Positions 22,852 to 29,733 of a DNA stretch of 36,625 nucleotides are shown here, piece by piece. The number at the start of each line of letters is the position of its first letter. Position 1 is the first letter of the stretch. A model generated the notes under the pieces. It made no database searches and was not told the origin of the DNA. It saw nothing but the letters and a program-made list of their open reading frames with translations. This DNA is from Streptacidiphilus neutrinimicus (lineage in GTDB: Bacteria; Actinomycetota; Actinomycetes; Streptomycetales; Streptomycetaceae). Position numbers and translations under genes: made by a program. The DNA lies in NCBI RefSeq assembly GCF_000787815.1, contig NZ_BBPO01000041.1, positions 2,615 to 39,239 on the forward strand, read 5' to 3'.

Positions 22852-23685
22852 ATGAACGACCGGCCCCTGACGCTGATGGCGGTGCACGCCCATCCCGACG
22901 ACGAGGCCACCGGGACCGGGGGCGTCCTCGCGCGCTACGCGCACGAGGGCGTGCGCACGGTTCTCGTCACGTGTACCGACGGCGGGTGCGGAGACGGGCC
23001 GGGCGGTGTGAAGCCGGGCGAGCCCGGTCACGACCCGGAGGCCGTGGCCGCGATGCGGCGACAGGAACTCAAGGCCAGCTGCGAGGTGCTGAACATCAGT
23101 CACCTGGAGATGCTGGACTACGCCGACTCCGGGATGATGGGCTGGGAGGCCAACGACGCGCCCGGGTCCTTCTGGCGGACCCCCGTGGAGGAGAGCGCGG
23201 CCCGCCTCGCCGAACTCCTGCGGCGCTACCAGCCCGACGTGGTGGTCACCTACGACGAGAACGGCTTCTACGGCCATCCCGACCACATCCAGGCGAACCG
23301 CATCACCACCGCGGCGCTGGCGATGACCGACCTGTCGCCGAAGCTGTACTGGACGACGGCGCCGCGCTCGATGATGCAGCGCTTCGGCGAGGTCATGCGC
23401 GAGTTCGGCTCGGACTGGGAGGAGCCCGATCCGGACGAGGCCGCCGCGCTGGCCGAGATCGGCCTGCCCGACGAGGAGATCACCACCTGGGTGGACACCA
23501 GCGAGTTCGGCGAGCAGAAGTTCGACGCGCTGGCCGCGCACGCCAGCCAGGGCGAGAACATCTTCTTCCTGCGGATGGGCAAGGAGAGGTTCACCGAGCT
23601 GATGGGCATGGAGACCTTCGTCCGCGTCCAGGACGCCACCGGCGCGCCCGTGCCCGAGAACGACCTCTTCGCCGGTCTGCGCTGA
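22852..23685 (+). CDS. PIG-L family amidase, mycothiol S-conjugate amidase (Mca)-like
   Basis: A 277-residue zinc hydrolase. The ATG at 22852 follows GGAGGA by 7 nt. AVHAHPDDE (about 10-18) carries the N-terminal zinc ligands, and YDENGFYGHPDHI (about 134-146) carries the second histidine motif. Overall length, the ADSGMM segment and the closing NDLFAGLR match Mca, which cleaves mycothiol S-conjugates to release mercapturic acids; MshB and other GlcNAc deacetylases are related. The exact substrate is not certain. It is divergent from the PKS-NRPS operon, so a role in detoxification of or resistance to that product is possible but unproven. Confidence 0.82.
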   Translation: MNDRPLTLMAVHAHPDDEATGTGGVLARYAHEGVRTVLVTCTDGGCGDGPGGVKPGEPGHDPEAVAAMRRQELKASCEVLNISHLEMLDYADSGMMGWEANDAPGSFWRTPVEESAARLAELLRRYQPDVVVTYDENGFYGHPDHIQANRITTAALAMTDLSPKLYWTTAPRSMMQRFGEVMREFGSDWEEPDPDEAAALAEIGLPDEEITTWVDTSEFGEQKFDALAAHASQGENIFFLRMGKERFTELMGMETFVRVQDATGAPVPENDLFAGLR

Positions 23686-23701
23686 CCACCGCAGCCCCGC
23701 A

Positions 23702-23738
23702 CCCGAAGGCCCCCGCGACCGCGCGGGAGCCTTTCGGG
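23702..23738 (+). terminator. Terminator hairpin after the PIG-L gene
   Basis: CCCGAAGGC and CCCGCG pair with CGCGGG and GCCTTTCGGG around a 4-nt loop, giving about 15 bp with one mismatch and one bulge, 17 nt after the stop codon. Confidence 0.75.
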
Positions 23739-23809
23739 AAGGGGGCGAAGGTCCGTCCACGTCTCCGCTACGCTCAGGGCCCTTCGACCGATCGATCAGG
23801 AGTCCTGCG

Positions 23810-24181
23810 ATGAGGATGGCCCTGCTGCGTGGGCACCACCGTGCTGGGAGACCGTCCCGACGAGGGGCGGGTCTCCTCGCCTTGGCGGCCGTCGTCGTGG
23901 GGGGCGCCGCCGCGTGCGGGCCGAACACGGACGCCTACTTCGAGCTGCAGAACGCGATGAAGTCCCACATCACGAATGTGGACCACCGACCGGTCAGCTC
24001 CGTGTCCTGCACCCCGCACGTCCACGACACGATGCGCGGCGACACCGCCCACCTGCAGTGCCTGGTCACCTTCACGGACGGCACGTCCTACACGGCCAAC
24101 GCGGAGATCGAGAACCAGAACTCCGGCGGCCGGCACAACATGCCCGACCTCTACCGCTGGGACGCCCCGCCGCCCAAGTAG
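23810..24181 (+). CDS. Small putative lipoprotein
   Basis: A 123-residue protein. The N-terminus is basic (MRMALLRGHHRAGRPSRRG), followed by the hydrophobic stretch LLALAAVVVGGAAAC. The AAAC end with Cys36 can serve as a lipobox, so the protein is probably exported and lipid-anchored. The mature part has two cysteines (SCTP, QCLVTF) around a small beta-rich domain (CLVTFTDGTSYTANAEIEN). This resembles DUF4333-type small secreted domains, but I do not claim the family. The start at 23810 has AGGAG 8 nt before it. It stands alone and its stop lies 4 bp from the converging DUF3592 gene. Confidence 0.68.
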   Translation: MRMALLRGHHRAGRPSRRGAGLLALAAVVVGGAAACGPNTDAYFELQNAMKSHITNVDHRPVSSVSCTPHVHDTMRGDTAHLQCLVTFTDGTSYTANAEIENQNSGGRHNMPDLYRWDAPPPK

Positions 24182-24185
24182 GCGG

Positions 24186-24665
24186 TCAGCCCGCCCCGGG
24201 GCCGGCGAACCCGAGACCGGCGATCCCGAGGCCCAACGCGGCGAAGAACAGCCCGACGAGCACGAAGACCGCCAGGAACACCAGCGCCACCAGCACCGCC
24301 GCACCGGAGCCGCGGGACCCCGCGTCCGCGACGACTCCCCGCTCCGGCGCGCCCGGCAGGTAGCGCACCACTACGTGGTCCCCCACGATCCGCATGCGGC
24401 GGGAGGGGTCGTCGATCCGGTGTTCCGCGCCGTCAGGAGTCCGGAAGCCGATGATCGCGCGCCGCGTGCTGCTGACGTGCTCCCGGCCCTGGACCGAGAC
24501 GTAGGTGTCCAGCACCACGCCCTCGGCCACCAGGCCGGTGCCGACCGTCTGCCGGGCCGTCGCCCAGCGCCGCACGATCACCACGCCCACCGCTGTGCCG
24601 ATCGCCGCGAACAGCAGACCGATCGCACCGAACACCACACCGAATGCGCCCACGGCACCGAACAC
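24186..24665 (-). CDS. DUF3592-like membrane protein
   Basis: A 159-residue protein with a hydrophobic N-terminal segment (about 1-35, FGAVGAFGVVFGAIGLLFAA), a soluble middle of roughly 80 residues, and a C-terminal pair of hydrophobic stretches (AAVLVALVFLAVFVLVGLFF). The middle shows the DUF3592 pattern: VAEGVVLD near its start, then GFRTPDGAEHRI and DHVVVRYLPGAPE. The GTG at 24665 was chosen because AGGAGG lies 9 nt before it; an ATG at 24689 is possible. The family has no settled function. No operon partner is evident. Confidence 0.75.
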   Translation of the reverse strand: MFGAVGAFGVVFGAIGLLFAAIGTAVGVVIVRRWATARQTVGTGLVAEGVVLDTYVSVQGREHVSSTRRAIIGFRTPDGAEHRIDDPSRRMRIVGDHVVVRYLPGAPERGVVADAGSRGSGAAVLVALVFLAVFVLVGLFFAALGLGIAGLGFAGPGAG

Positions 24666-24763
24666 GACGGCTCCCCTCCTCTGAAGCATGCACCGCCCGG
24701 CCTCGACCGGGCGTCCGCAACCGGAGATGCCGACGGCGCCGCCACGGGTCCATGATCCAGGCC

Positions 24764-25666
24764 TTATCCGTGGGCGGCGTTGCGCCAGGTGCGCGGGGTG
24801 GTGCCGTGGGTCGCGCGGAAGACGCGGGCGAAGTAGCCCGGGTCCGGGAGGCCGACGCGGCGGCCGACCTGTGCGACCGGGAGGTCGGTGCCGGAGAGCA
24901 GGCGGCGGGCCTCGGCCATGCGGCGCTCGGTGATCCAGTCCACGACGGTGCGGCCGGTGCGCCGCCGCACCACCGTGGTCAGGTGACCGGGGGTCAGCCC
25001 GAGGCTGTCGGCGACGTCCCGCAGCGAGAGCGGTTCGGCGTAGCGGCGCTCGATCACCTCGAACACCTCGGCCAGCAGCGGCTCGTTGCTCCGTCGCAGG
25101 TCGCCCACCACGTCCGTGGCCAGCCGCGCGACGTCGACCAGGAGCAGCGTCAGGTGCGCGAGCACGGCCTGCCGGTAGCCGTCCGCGCGGTCGGTCAGCT
25201 CGGACTCGATCGCGGTGATCGTCGCCGTCCAGACCGGCCGCCGCGCGGGCGGCACGCTCAGGCGCAGCAGCCCGCCCGGGATGCGGTGCAGGAACGGCAG
25301 CAGCAGCGGATGCGCCCGCCAGGTCGACCAGGGTCCCTGCTCCTCGCCGCCGAGCGCCGCCGGGTCGAAGAACATCCCGGTGCCCCCGCCGAAGGCCGCG
25401 ACGGACGTGGGATCGATCACCGCTCCGGGGGCCACCACGAAGGCGTCGCCCTCCGCCAGCGGGCCGAACGGGCCGCTCGGCTCCCCCGGCCCCGCGCGCT
25501 CGACGTACATGAGCACCGGGAAGTCGTGGATGTGGCGCCGTCCGTGTCCGGGCTGCCGGTCCGGATCGAACCGCAGCACCGACACCGGCGGCGTCGCCGG
25601 GTCCGTCCGGTAGCGGTAGACCGGCACGCCCGCGCGGAAGCGGACCGGGCTCGCCATGTCGGGCAT
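24764..25666 (-). CDS. AraC-family transcriptional regulator
   Basis: A 300-residue regulator. The N-terminal half looks like a cupin-type sensing domain (HIHDFPVLMYVERAG, then GDAFVVAPGAV). The C-terminal 100 residues hold the two helix-turn-helix units of AraC proteins: LSLRDVADSLGLTPGHLTTVVRR and, later, PVAQVGRRVGLPDPGYFARVFR followed by HGTTPRTWR. I placed the start at the ATG at 25666; another ATG lies 9 nt later, and neither has a good Shine-Dalgarno. It is divergent from the methyltransferase gene with 65 bp between them, so it may control that gene and itself. Confidence 0.87.
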   Translation of the reverse strand: MPDMASPVRFRAGVPVYRYRTDPATPPVSVLRFDPDRQPGHGRRHIHDFPVLMYVERAGPGEPSGPFGPLAEGDAFVVAPGAVIDPTSVAAFGGGTGMFFDPAALGGEEQGPWSTWRAHPLLLPFLHRIPGGLLRLSVPPARRPVWTATITAIESELTDRADGYRQAVLAHLTLLLVDVARLATDVVGDLRRSNEPLLAEVFEVIERRYAEPLSLRDVADSLGLTPGHLTTVVRRRTGRTVVDWITERRMAEARRLLSGTDLPVAQVGRRVGLPDPGYFARVFRATHGTTPRTWRNAAHG

Positions 25667-25731
25667 ACAGTCGAAGATAGTCCTGGTTCTGCCGACAATC
25701 GACCAACTCCGCAGTGGAGCCGGGGACCACC

Positions 25732-26418
25732 ATGGGAGGCATGGCGAAGAATCATCCCACCACGGTTTCCGCACAGCCTCACGACTACCTGCCCGCCGCC
25801 GGGCGCGACGCGCTCCTGCCCTTCTACGATCGGCTCACGGCGCTGCTGGGCGCGGGCGAGCTGCACCGCACCCTCCTTGCGCAGGTGGGCCTCGCCGACG
25901 GCCTGCGCGTGCTGGAGATCGGCTGCGGCACCGGCAACCTGTCCGTGCGCGCCAAGCGCGCCCACCCCGGCGTGGAGCTGACTGGTTCGGACCCCGATCC
26001 GCTCGCCCTCGCCGTCGCCGAGCGCAAGGCCGCCGGTCTCGACGGCATCCGTTTCGAGCGCGGCTACGCACAGCGGCTGCCCTACTCCGACGCCGGCTTC
26101 GACCGGGTGCTGTCGGCGCTGATGCTCCATCACCTCGACGACGAGGCGAAGGCCGCGACCGCCGCCGAGGTGCGGCGGGTGCTGCGCCCCGGAGGAAGCC
26201 TGCACCTGGTGGACTTCACCGGGACCAAGCACGGCCCGCACGGCTACCTGGCCAGTCGCCTGATGAAGTCCGGCCACTTCAGCGCCGAGTCCGCCGAGCC
26301 CGGCGACGACATCCTGCGGCTGCTCGCCACGGCGGGCCTCGACGCCACCCTGGTCGCGACCCGCCGTCACCGGTTCCTGGGCCGGGTCGGCTACTACCGG
26401 GCCGGCCGCCCGGCCTGA
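25732..26418 (+). CDS. Class I SAM-dependent methyltransferase
   Basis: A 228-residue protein with the SAM-binding motif I VLEIGCGTGNLS, an acidic motif II loop (LTGSDPDPLAL), motif IV FDRVLSALMLHHL and the following EVRRVLRPGGSLHLVDF, all standard for Methyltransf_11/25 enzymes. The acceptor is unknown. Starts at 25732 and 25741 are both possible; I chose 25732 because GGGGA lies 5 nt before it. It is divergent from the AraC regulator and followed 68 nt later by the broken hydrolase gene. Confidence 0.85.
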   Translation: MGGMAKNHPTTVSAQPHDYLPAAGRDALLPFYDRLTALLGAGELHRTLLAQVGLADGLRVLEIGCGTGNLSVRAKRAHPGVELTGSDPDPLALAVAERKAAGLDGIRFERGYAQRLPYSDAGFDRVLSALMLHHLDDEAKAATAAEVRRVLRPGGSLHLVDFTGTKHGPHGYLASRLMKSGHFSAESAEPGDDILRLLATAGLDATLVATRRHRFLGRVGYYRAGRPA

Positions 26419-26486
26419 CCACACCCTGCACCGCACCTGTCCGGACCGGCAGGCAGAATCGGTCCGGAGCGTCTGAGGAGGTCGTG

Positions 26487-27319
26487 GTGGAAGAACGGTG
26501 GACCCCGTCGGGGGTGCGGCTGCGGCGCGTGGCCGCCGCCCCCGGGCCCTGGAACTGGCTGTTCGTGCCGGGCGGCCCCGGGCTCGGCTCGGAGTCGCTT
26601 GCGGGGCTGGCGGACGCATCCGGCGTGCCCGGCACGCTCTGGCTGGTCGACCTGCCCGGGGACGGCTCGAACCGGGGCCACTCCGCCGTCCCCGACCGTC
26701 CGTTCGACCACTGGCCGCACGTTCTCGCCGAGGCCGTCGACGGCCTGGAGCAGTGCGTCGTGGTCGGGCACTCGACCGGCGGGATGTTCGCCCTGTCCGT
26801 TCCCGCCCTCGCAGACCGCCTGTCCGCCCTGGTGCTGGTCAGCAGCGCGCCCGACGCCGGATGGCGTCCGATCTTCGAGGAGTGGGCGGGAGCCCACCCC
26901 GTACCCGGCCTGGAGGACGCGGCACAGCTGTACGCCGCCGCGCCCGGCGACGGCACGCTGCGGGACCTCACCCTGGCCGCCGCGCCGTGGAACTTCACCG
27001 AGGCCGGACTGACGACCGGCCGGAAGCTCCTGGCCGGTCTCCCCTACTGCCACGAGGCCGTCGCCTGGGCGGACGCGCACTTCGACGCCGACTACCGCGC
27101 GGCGTGGCGTGGCGTCCGGACGGCCTCCCCACCCTGGTCCTCAGCGGGGCCGAGGACCACGTCGTGGACCCGCGCGTGTGGGAGCGGGCCGAGGGCTTCA
27201 CGGGTCCGGGCGTGCTGCGGCACACCGTCGACGGGGCCGGCCACTTCCCCTGGATCGAGAACCCCGGTGCGGTGCGGGACGCGTTCGCCGCCCTGACGGC
27301 CCGTCTCGCCGCCCGGTGA
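26487..27319 (+). pseudogene. Alpha/beta hydrolase with a frameshift
   Basis: The GTG at 26487 follows GAGGAG by 6 nt. The first frame reads an alpha/beta hydrolase: LFVPGGPG (oxyanion region), GHSTGG with the nucleophile Ser, up to DADYRAAW at about 27109. There it loses sense and continues as Arg/Ser-rich nonsense. The second frame carries the missing end: LPTLVLSGAEDHVVDPRVW (catalytic Asp) and GAGHFPWIENP (catalytic His), ending at 27319. The break falls on three tandem copies of GGCGT (27101-27115); with two copies the protein would read AAWRPDGLPTLV without interruption. So this is either a recent slippage mutation or a sequence error. Intact relatives would be about 275 residues. The substrate is unknown. 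Confidence 0.85.
27101..27115. repeat. (GGCGT)3 at the frameshift site
   Basis: Three perfect tandem copies of GGCGT sit exactly where the hydrolase reading frame changes. The extra 5 nt accounts for the change of frame. Confidence 0.9.
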
Positions 27320-27339
27320 CCGCGACACCGCACGCACCG

Positions 27340-27375
27340 CCCCTTGCCCCGCCGACGGGCCGAGCGGGCAAGGGG
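27340..27375. terminator. Bidirectional terminator hairpin
   Basis: CCCCTTGCCC (27340-27349) and GGGCAAGGGG (27366-27375) form a perfect 10-bp stem between two converging genes, 20 nt after the hydrolase stop and 22 nt from the VOC stop. Confidence 0.8.
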
Positions 27376-27397
27376 TGCCGCGCGCTCGCCCGGCGCG

Positions 27398-28177
27398 CTA
27401 CATCGGCGTGGGCTTGATCATGGCGAACGGCGCGCCCTGCGGGTCGGCGACCACCGTCATCCGGCCGGCCATCATGTCGAACGGCGGGGCCAGCACCGTG
27501 CCGCCGCTCCTGACCAGGGCGTCGACGGTGGAGTCGACGTCGTCGACGGAGAAGTAGCTCAGCCAGTGGGCGGGGGTGCCGGGCGGGTCGTTCGCCAGCA
27601 GAGTGGCACCGCCGACCGCGCGGCCGCCGACCCGCAGCTCCCAGTAGGAGTCCGCGCCCTCCAGCGGCTCGATCTCGATGCCGAACGCCTCGCCGTAGAA
27701 CGCGGTGGCGGCGAGGACGTCGCTGGTGTGCAGCTCGTTCCAGGTGAGCGCGCCGGGCTCGTTGACCACCTGGGCGCCGAAGAACTCGCCGGGCTGCCAG
27801 ACGCCGAAGACCGCGCCCTGCGGGTCCGAGGCGATCAGCATCCGGCCCAGCTCGCCGACGTCCACCACCGGGACGAGCAGCGTGCCGCCCGCGGAGACGA
27901 TGGCCTCCTGGGTGGCCTGGGCGTCGGTAGTGGCCAGGTAGCTGGTCCACACCGTGGGCGGCTCCGGCATGCCCTCGGGCGCCGTCGCCGGGCCGATCCC
28001 GGCCGCAGCCTTTCCGTTGAGCTCGCACACGGCGTAGCCGCCGAACTCCGCCGGACCGGGCTGGCCCTGCCAGCCGAACAGGTCTCGGTAGAAGTCGAGG
28101 GCCGCCTGCTGGTCCTGGGCCATCAGGTCGATCCAGCACGGGGTGCCGGTCGCGTACGGGGTGGTGACTTCGGGCAT
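27398..28177 (-). CDS. VOC family protein with two glyoxalase/bleomycin-resistance-like units
   Basis: A 259-residue protein whose ATG at 28177 follows AAGGAGC by 5 nt. It is built of two VOC units. The first runs from GTPCWIDLMAQDQQAALDFYRDLFGW to ASDPQGAVFGVWQ (about 10-130). The second runs from TWNELHTSDVLAATAFYGEAFG to VADPQGAPFAMIKP (about 140-256). This is the layout of the CFP30B/hydroxylase-like VOC proteins common in actinobacteria. No known reaction can be assigned. It converges with the broken hydrolase gene. It lies next to the RiPP cluster on the same strand but is separated from it by 205 bp with repeats and a terminator-like hairpin, so it is probably not part of it. Confidence 0.85.
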   Translation of the reverse strand: MPEVTTPYATGTPCWIDLMAQDQQAALDFYRDLFGWQGQPGPAEFGGYAVCELNGKAAAGIGPATAPEGMPEPPTVWTSYLATTDAQATQEAIVSAGGTLLVPVVDVGELGRMLIASDPQGAVFGVWQPGEFFGAQVVNEPGALTWNELHTSDVLAATAFYGEAFGIEIEPLEGADSYWELRVGGRAVGGATLLANDPPGTPAHWLSYFSVDDVDSTVDALVRSGGTVLAPPFDMMAGRMTVVADPQGAPFAMIKPTPM

Positions 28178-28290
28178 GGAAGCTCCTTGGGGCAGGGGTC
28201 TTCCGCAACCCTGCCGCCGCGGACCGGAGCCCACCACACGACACGCCATCACGAAGGAGGGAAGCCCCCGTCCGACACGCCGGCGGCCGG

Positions 28291-28340
28291 CCCGAGGGTT
28301 CGTGCCCGAGGGTTCGTGCCCGAGGGTTCGTGCCCGAGGG
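28291..28340. repeat. 14-bp tandem repeat, 3.6 copies
   Basis: CCCGAGGGTTCGTG occurs three times without mismatch (28291-28304, 28305-28318, 28319-28332), followed by a partial CCCGAGGG (28333-28340). It is intergenic, between the VOC gene and precursor gene 1. Confidence 0.92.
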
Positions 28341-28345
28341 CCTTC

Positions 28346-28380
28346 GGACCGGCCGCGCGGCGGGCTCGTGGGCCCGGTCC
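28346..28380 (-). terminator. Possible terminator of the RiPP operon
   Basis: GGACCGG (28346-28352) and CCGGTCC (28374-28380) can pair with a 21-nt GC-rich loop that allows some inner pairing. On the minus strand the hairpin begins 2 nt after the stop codon of precursor 1. Confidence 0.5.
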
Positions 28381-28382
28381 TG

Positions 28383-28544
28383 CTAGGCCTTGAGGCTGGA
28401 GCAGCAGGAACTGCAGGTGCTGGAGCAGGTGCCGTTCATGACCTCGGCGGCGTCGGCGTAGTCGGTGATCTCGAAGGTCTCGGACTCGAGCTCCAGGATC
28501 TCGCTGCCCAGGGTCGGCACCGCGGTGGTGGTCTGCTCGTGCAT
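28383..28544 (-). CDS. RiPP precursor peptide 1 (thiopeptide/azole type)
   Basis: A 53-residue peptide; AGAGGAG lies 6 nt before the ATG. Leader: acidic, with the block EILELESETFEITDYADAA (about 16-33) and VMNG before the core. Core: TCSSTCSSCCSSLKA, rich in Cys, Ser and Thr, the residues that cyclodehydratases turn into thiazol(in)es/oxazol(in)es and LanB-type enzymes turn into dehydroalanine/dehydrobutyrine. An acidic 'FEITDYADAAEVM'-like leader with a Ser/Cys-rich tail is characteristic of thiazolylpeptide precursors. The core begins with Thr, not the Ser that starts most thiopeptide rings, so a linear azole peptide is also possible. It is the last gene of the minus-strand cluster and is a near-duplicate of precursor 2. 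Confidence 0.88.
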   Translation of the reverse strand: MHEQTTTAVPTLGSEILELESETFEITDYADAAEVMNGTCSSTCSSCCSSLKA

Positions 28545-28580
28545 GGTGGTCTCCTCTGCGGAAGTCGGGACGGTACCGGC

Positions 28581-28620
28581 GTCGGCGGCAGCCCTGTCGG
28601 GGGACGGGGCTGCCGCCGAC
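28581..28620 (-). promoter_or_regulatory. Perfect 14-bp hairpin between the two precursor genes
   Basis: GTCGGCGGCAGCCC (28581-28594) and GGGCTGCCGCCGAC (28607-28620) form a perfect stem with a 12-nt loop. It lies 10 nt after the stop of precursor 2 and 36 nt before the start of precursor 1. It may be a partial terminator or an RNA-stabilising structure that sets the ratio of the two peptides. Confidence 0.8.
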
Positions 28621-28630
28621 CGCGCGGGTG

Positions 28631-28792
28631 TTACTCCTTGTTGGCGCAGCAGGAGCTGCAGGTGCTCGAGCAGGTCGAGCCGTTCATGACCTCGGCGGCA
28701 TCCGCGTAGTCGGTGATCTCGAAGGTCTCGGACTCGAGCTCCAGGATCTCCTGGCTGAGGGAGGCGAGCGCCTTGTGGTCGACGTTGGACAT
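28631..28792 (-). CDS. RiPP precursor peptide 2 (thiopeptide/azole type)
   Basis: A 53-residue peptide, short enough to be missed by length cut-offs. AGAGGAGG lies 5 nt before the ATG. It begins MSNVDHKALASLSQ and then shares with precursor 1 the leader block from EILELE to VMNG without a change. The core is STCSSTCSSCCANKE, with one extra Ser at the front and a different tail (ANKE in place of SSLKA). The shared TCSSTCSSCC implies the same modification pattern. It ends in TAA. It lies 116 bp after the ABC permease gene, with direct repeats in the gap that could be a promoter or operator. Confidence 0.88.
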   Translation of the reverse strand: MSNVDHKALASLSQEILELESETFEITDYADAAEVMNGSTCSSTCSSCCANKE

Positions 28793-28873
28793 GAGGTCCT
28801 CCTCTGCGGGGGCCCACCGTGCGGCGGGCCTGCGGAACGAACTGGAACAGGTCTATCGGCGGCCGCTGGCAGG

Positions 28874-28902
28874 GGTGCTGGCAGATCGCTGACACATCGC
28901 TG
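28874..28902 (-). promoter_or_regulatory. Heptamer direct repeats at 11-bp period upstream of the precursors
   Basis: On the minus strand CAGCGAT (28902-28896), CAGCGAT (28891-28885) and the weaker CAGCACC (28880-28874) are separated by 4 nt each. Heptamers with 4-nt spacers are the known layout of SARP-type activator sites. They lie just after the ABC permease stop and about 80-110 bp before precursor 2. The same bases also form an inverted repeat TGACA-6 nt-TGTCA (28890-28905). Confidence 0.45.
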
Positions 28903-28908
28903 TCACGT

Positions 28909-29733
28909 TCAGCGCCGCGTGTCCCAGCGGAAGCGGCGCACGGCCACGAGGGTGCCGACGACGCCCCAGGCCAGCAGGACGGCCAGCTGGCGCCACGGCA
29001 CGCCCCCGTGCCCGGTGAAGGCCCCGAGCAGGGCCTGGTTGAGAGGGCGCATGGGCAGGGCGTCGGCCACGTCGTCGAGCAGCGCCGAGTGGATCGGGAA
29101 GTAGTTGCCGGAGATGAACATCAGCGGGAACTGGATGAACTGCACCACCGCCGACGCCGCTTCGGAGTCGCTGATCAGCGAGGAGACGCCGACGCCGAGG
29201 GCGCAGAAGCTGGCGGCGCCCAGCGTCAGCGAGGCGATCGTGGCCCCCCACTGGGCGGGCAGCGGGACGCCGTAGCAGTAGCCGACGACGGTGATCAGGA
29301 CGACCTCGACGGCGCTGACGACGAGCGCGTGGGCGAGCAGGCCGGCGAAGTAGGTCCAGGCGGGCAGCGGGGTGGCGTGCAGACGCTTGAGGATGCCGTT
29401 CTGCCGGCGGATGGAGAGGGAGACGGCGAGCTGCCCGTAGCAGGCGCCGAAGACCGACAGGGCGGCCACGGTGGGGGTGAAGTACTGCATGCCGGACAGG
29501 CCGTAGAAGAAGCTGTCGGGCTGGTTGCCGCCGAAGACGGCTCCGAAGATCACGATGATCATGACCGGCAGTGCGAAGGTGAAGAACACCGACTGCGGGT
29601 TGCGCCAGAACGACAGTTGCTCGTAGCGGATCTGGTGCAGCGTCAGTCGCAGGCGGCCGGTCCCGGCCGCAGCGGTGATCGGCGGGGTGAGTGCGGGACG
29701 TTCGGGGCGTTCGGTGGTGGTGGCCTGGCTCAT
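28909..29733 (-). CDS. ABC-2 type transporter permease
   Basis: A 274-residue membrane protein. A soluble N-terminus of about 50 residues (including FWRNPQSVFFTFALPVMIIVIFG) leads into about six hydrophobic segments; the GYCYGVPLPAQ and FIQFPLMFISGNYFP regions are typical of ABC-2 drug/peptide exporters. Its ATG overlaps the ATPase stop (ATGA), so the two form one transporter. In this cluster it most likely exports the mature peptide and may provide immunity. It ends 116 bp before precursor 2. Confidence 0.88.
   Translation of the reverse strand: MSQATTTERPERPALTPPITAAAGTGRLRLTLHQIRYEQLSFWRNPQSVFFTFALPVMIIVIFGAVFGGNQPDSFFYGLSGMQYFTPTVAALSVFGACYGQLAVSLSIRRQNGILKRLHATPLPAWTYFAGLLAHALVVSAVEVVLITVVGYCYGVPLPAQWGATIASLTLGAASFCALGVGVSSLISDSEAASAVVQFIQFPLMFISGNYFPIHSALLDDVADALPMRPLNQALLGAFTGHGGVPWRQLAVLLAWGVVGTLVAVRRFRWDTRR

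Noticed and set aside
24186-25742. 518-residue frame joining the DUF3592 protein to upstream sequence
   Set aside because: The upstream 350 residues are Arg/Pro-rich nonsense antiparallel in quality to the AraC gene that clearly occupies this strand in another frame.
27398-28177. VOC protein as bleomycin-type resistance for the RiPP
   Set aside because: Two-unit VOC proteins of this kind are common in actinobacteria outside gene clusters, and a terminator-like hairpin and repeats separate it from the RiPP genes.
28291-28340. CRISPR array
   Set aside because: The 14-bp units are directly adjacent with no spacers and no cas genes are present.
28383-28895. 170-residue frame that contains precursor 1 at its end
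   Set aside because: Only the last 53 residues follow a good ribosome binding site and match precursor 2; the upstream part runs through precursor 2 in the wrong frame and through the hairpin.
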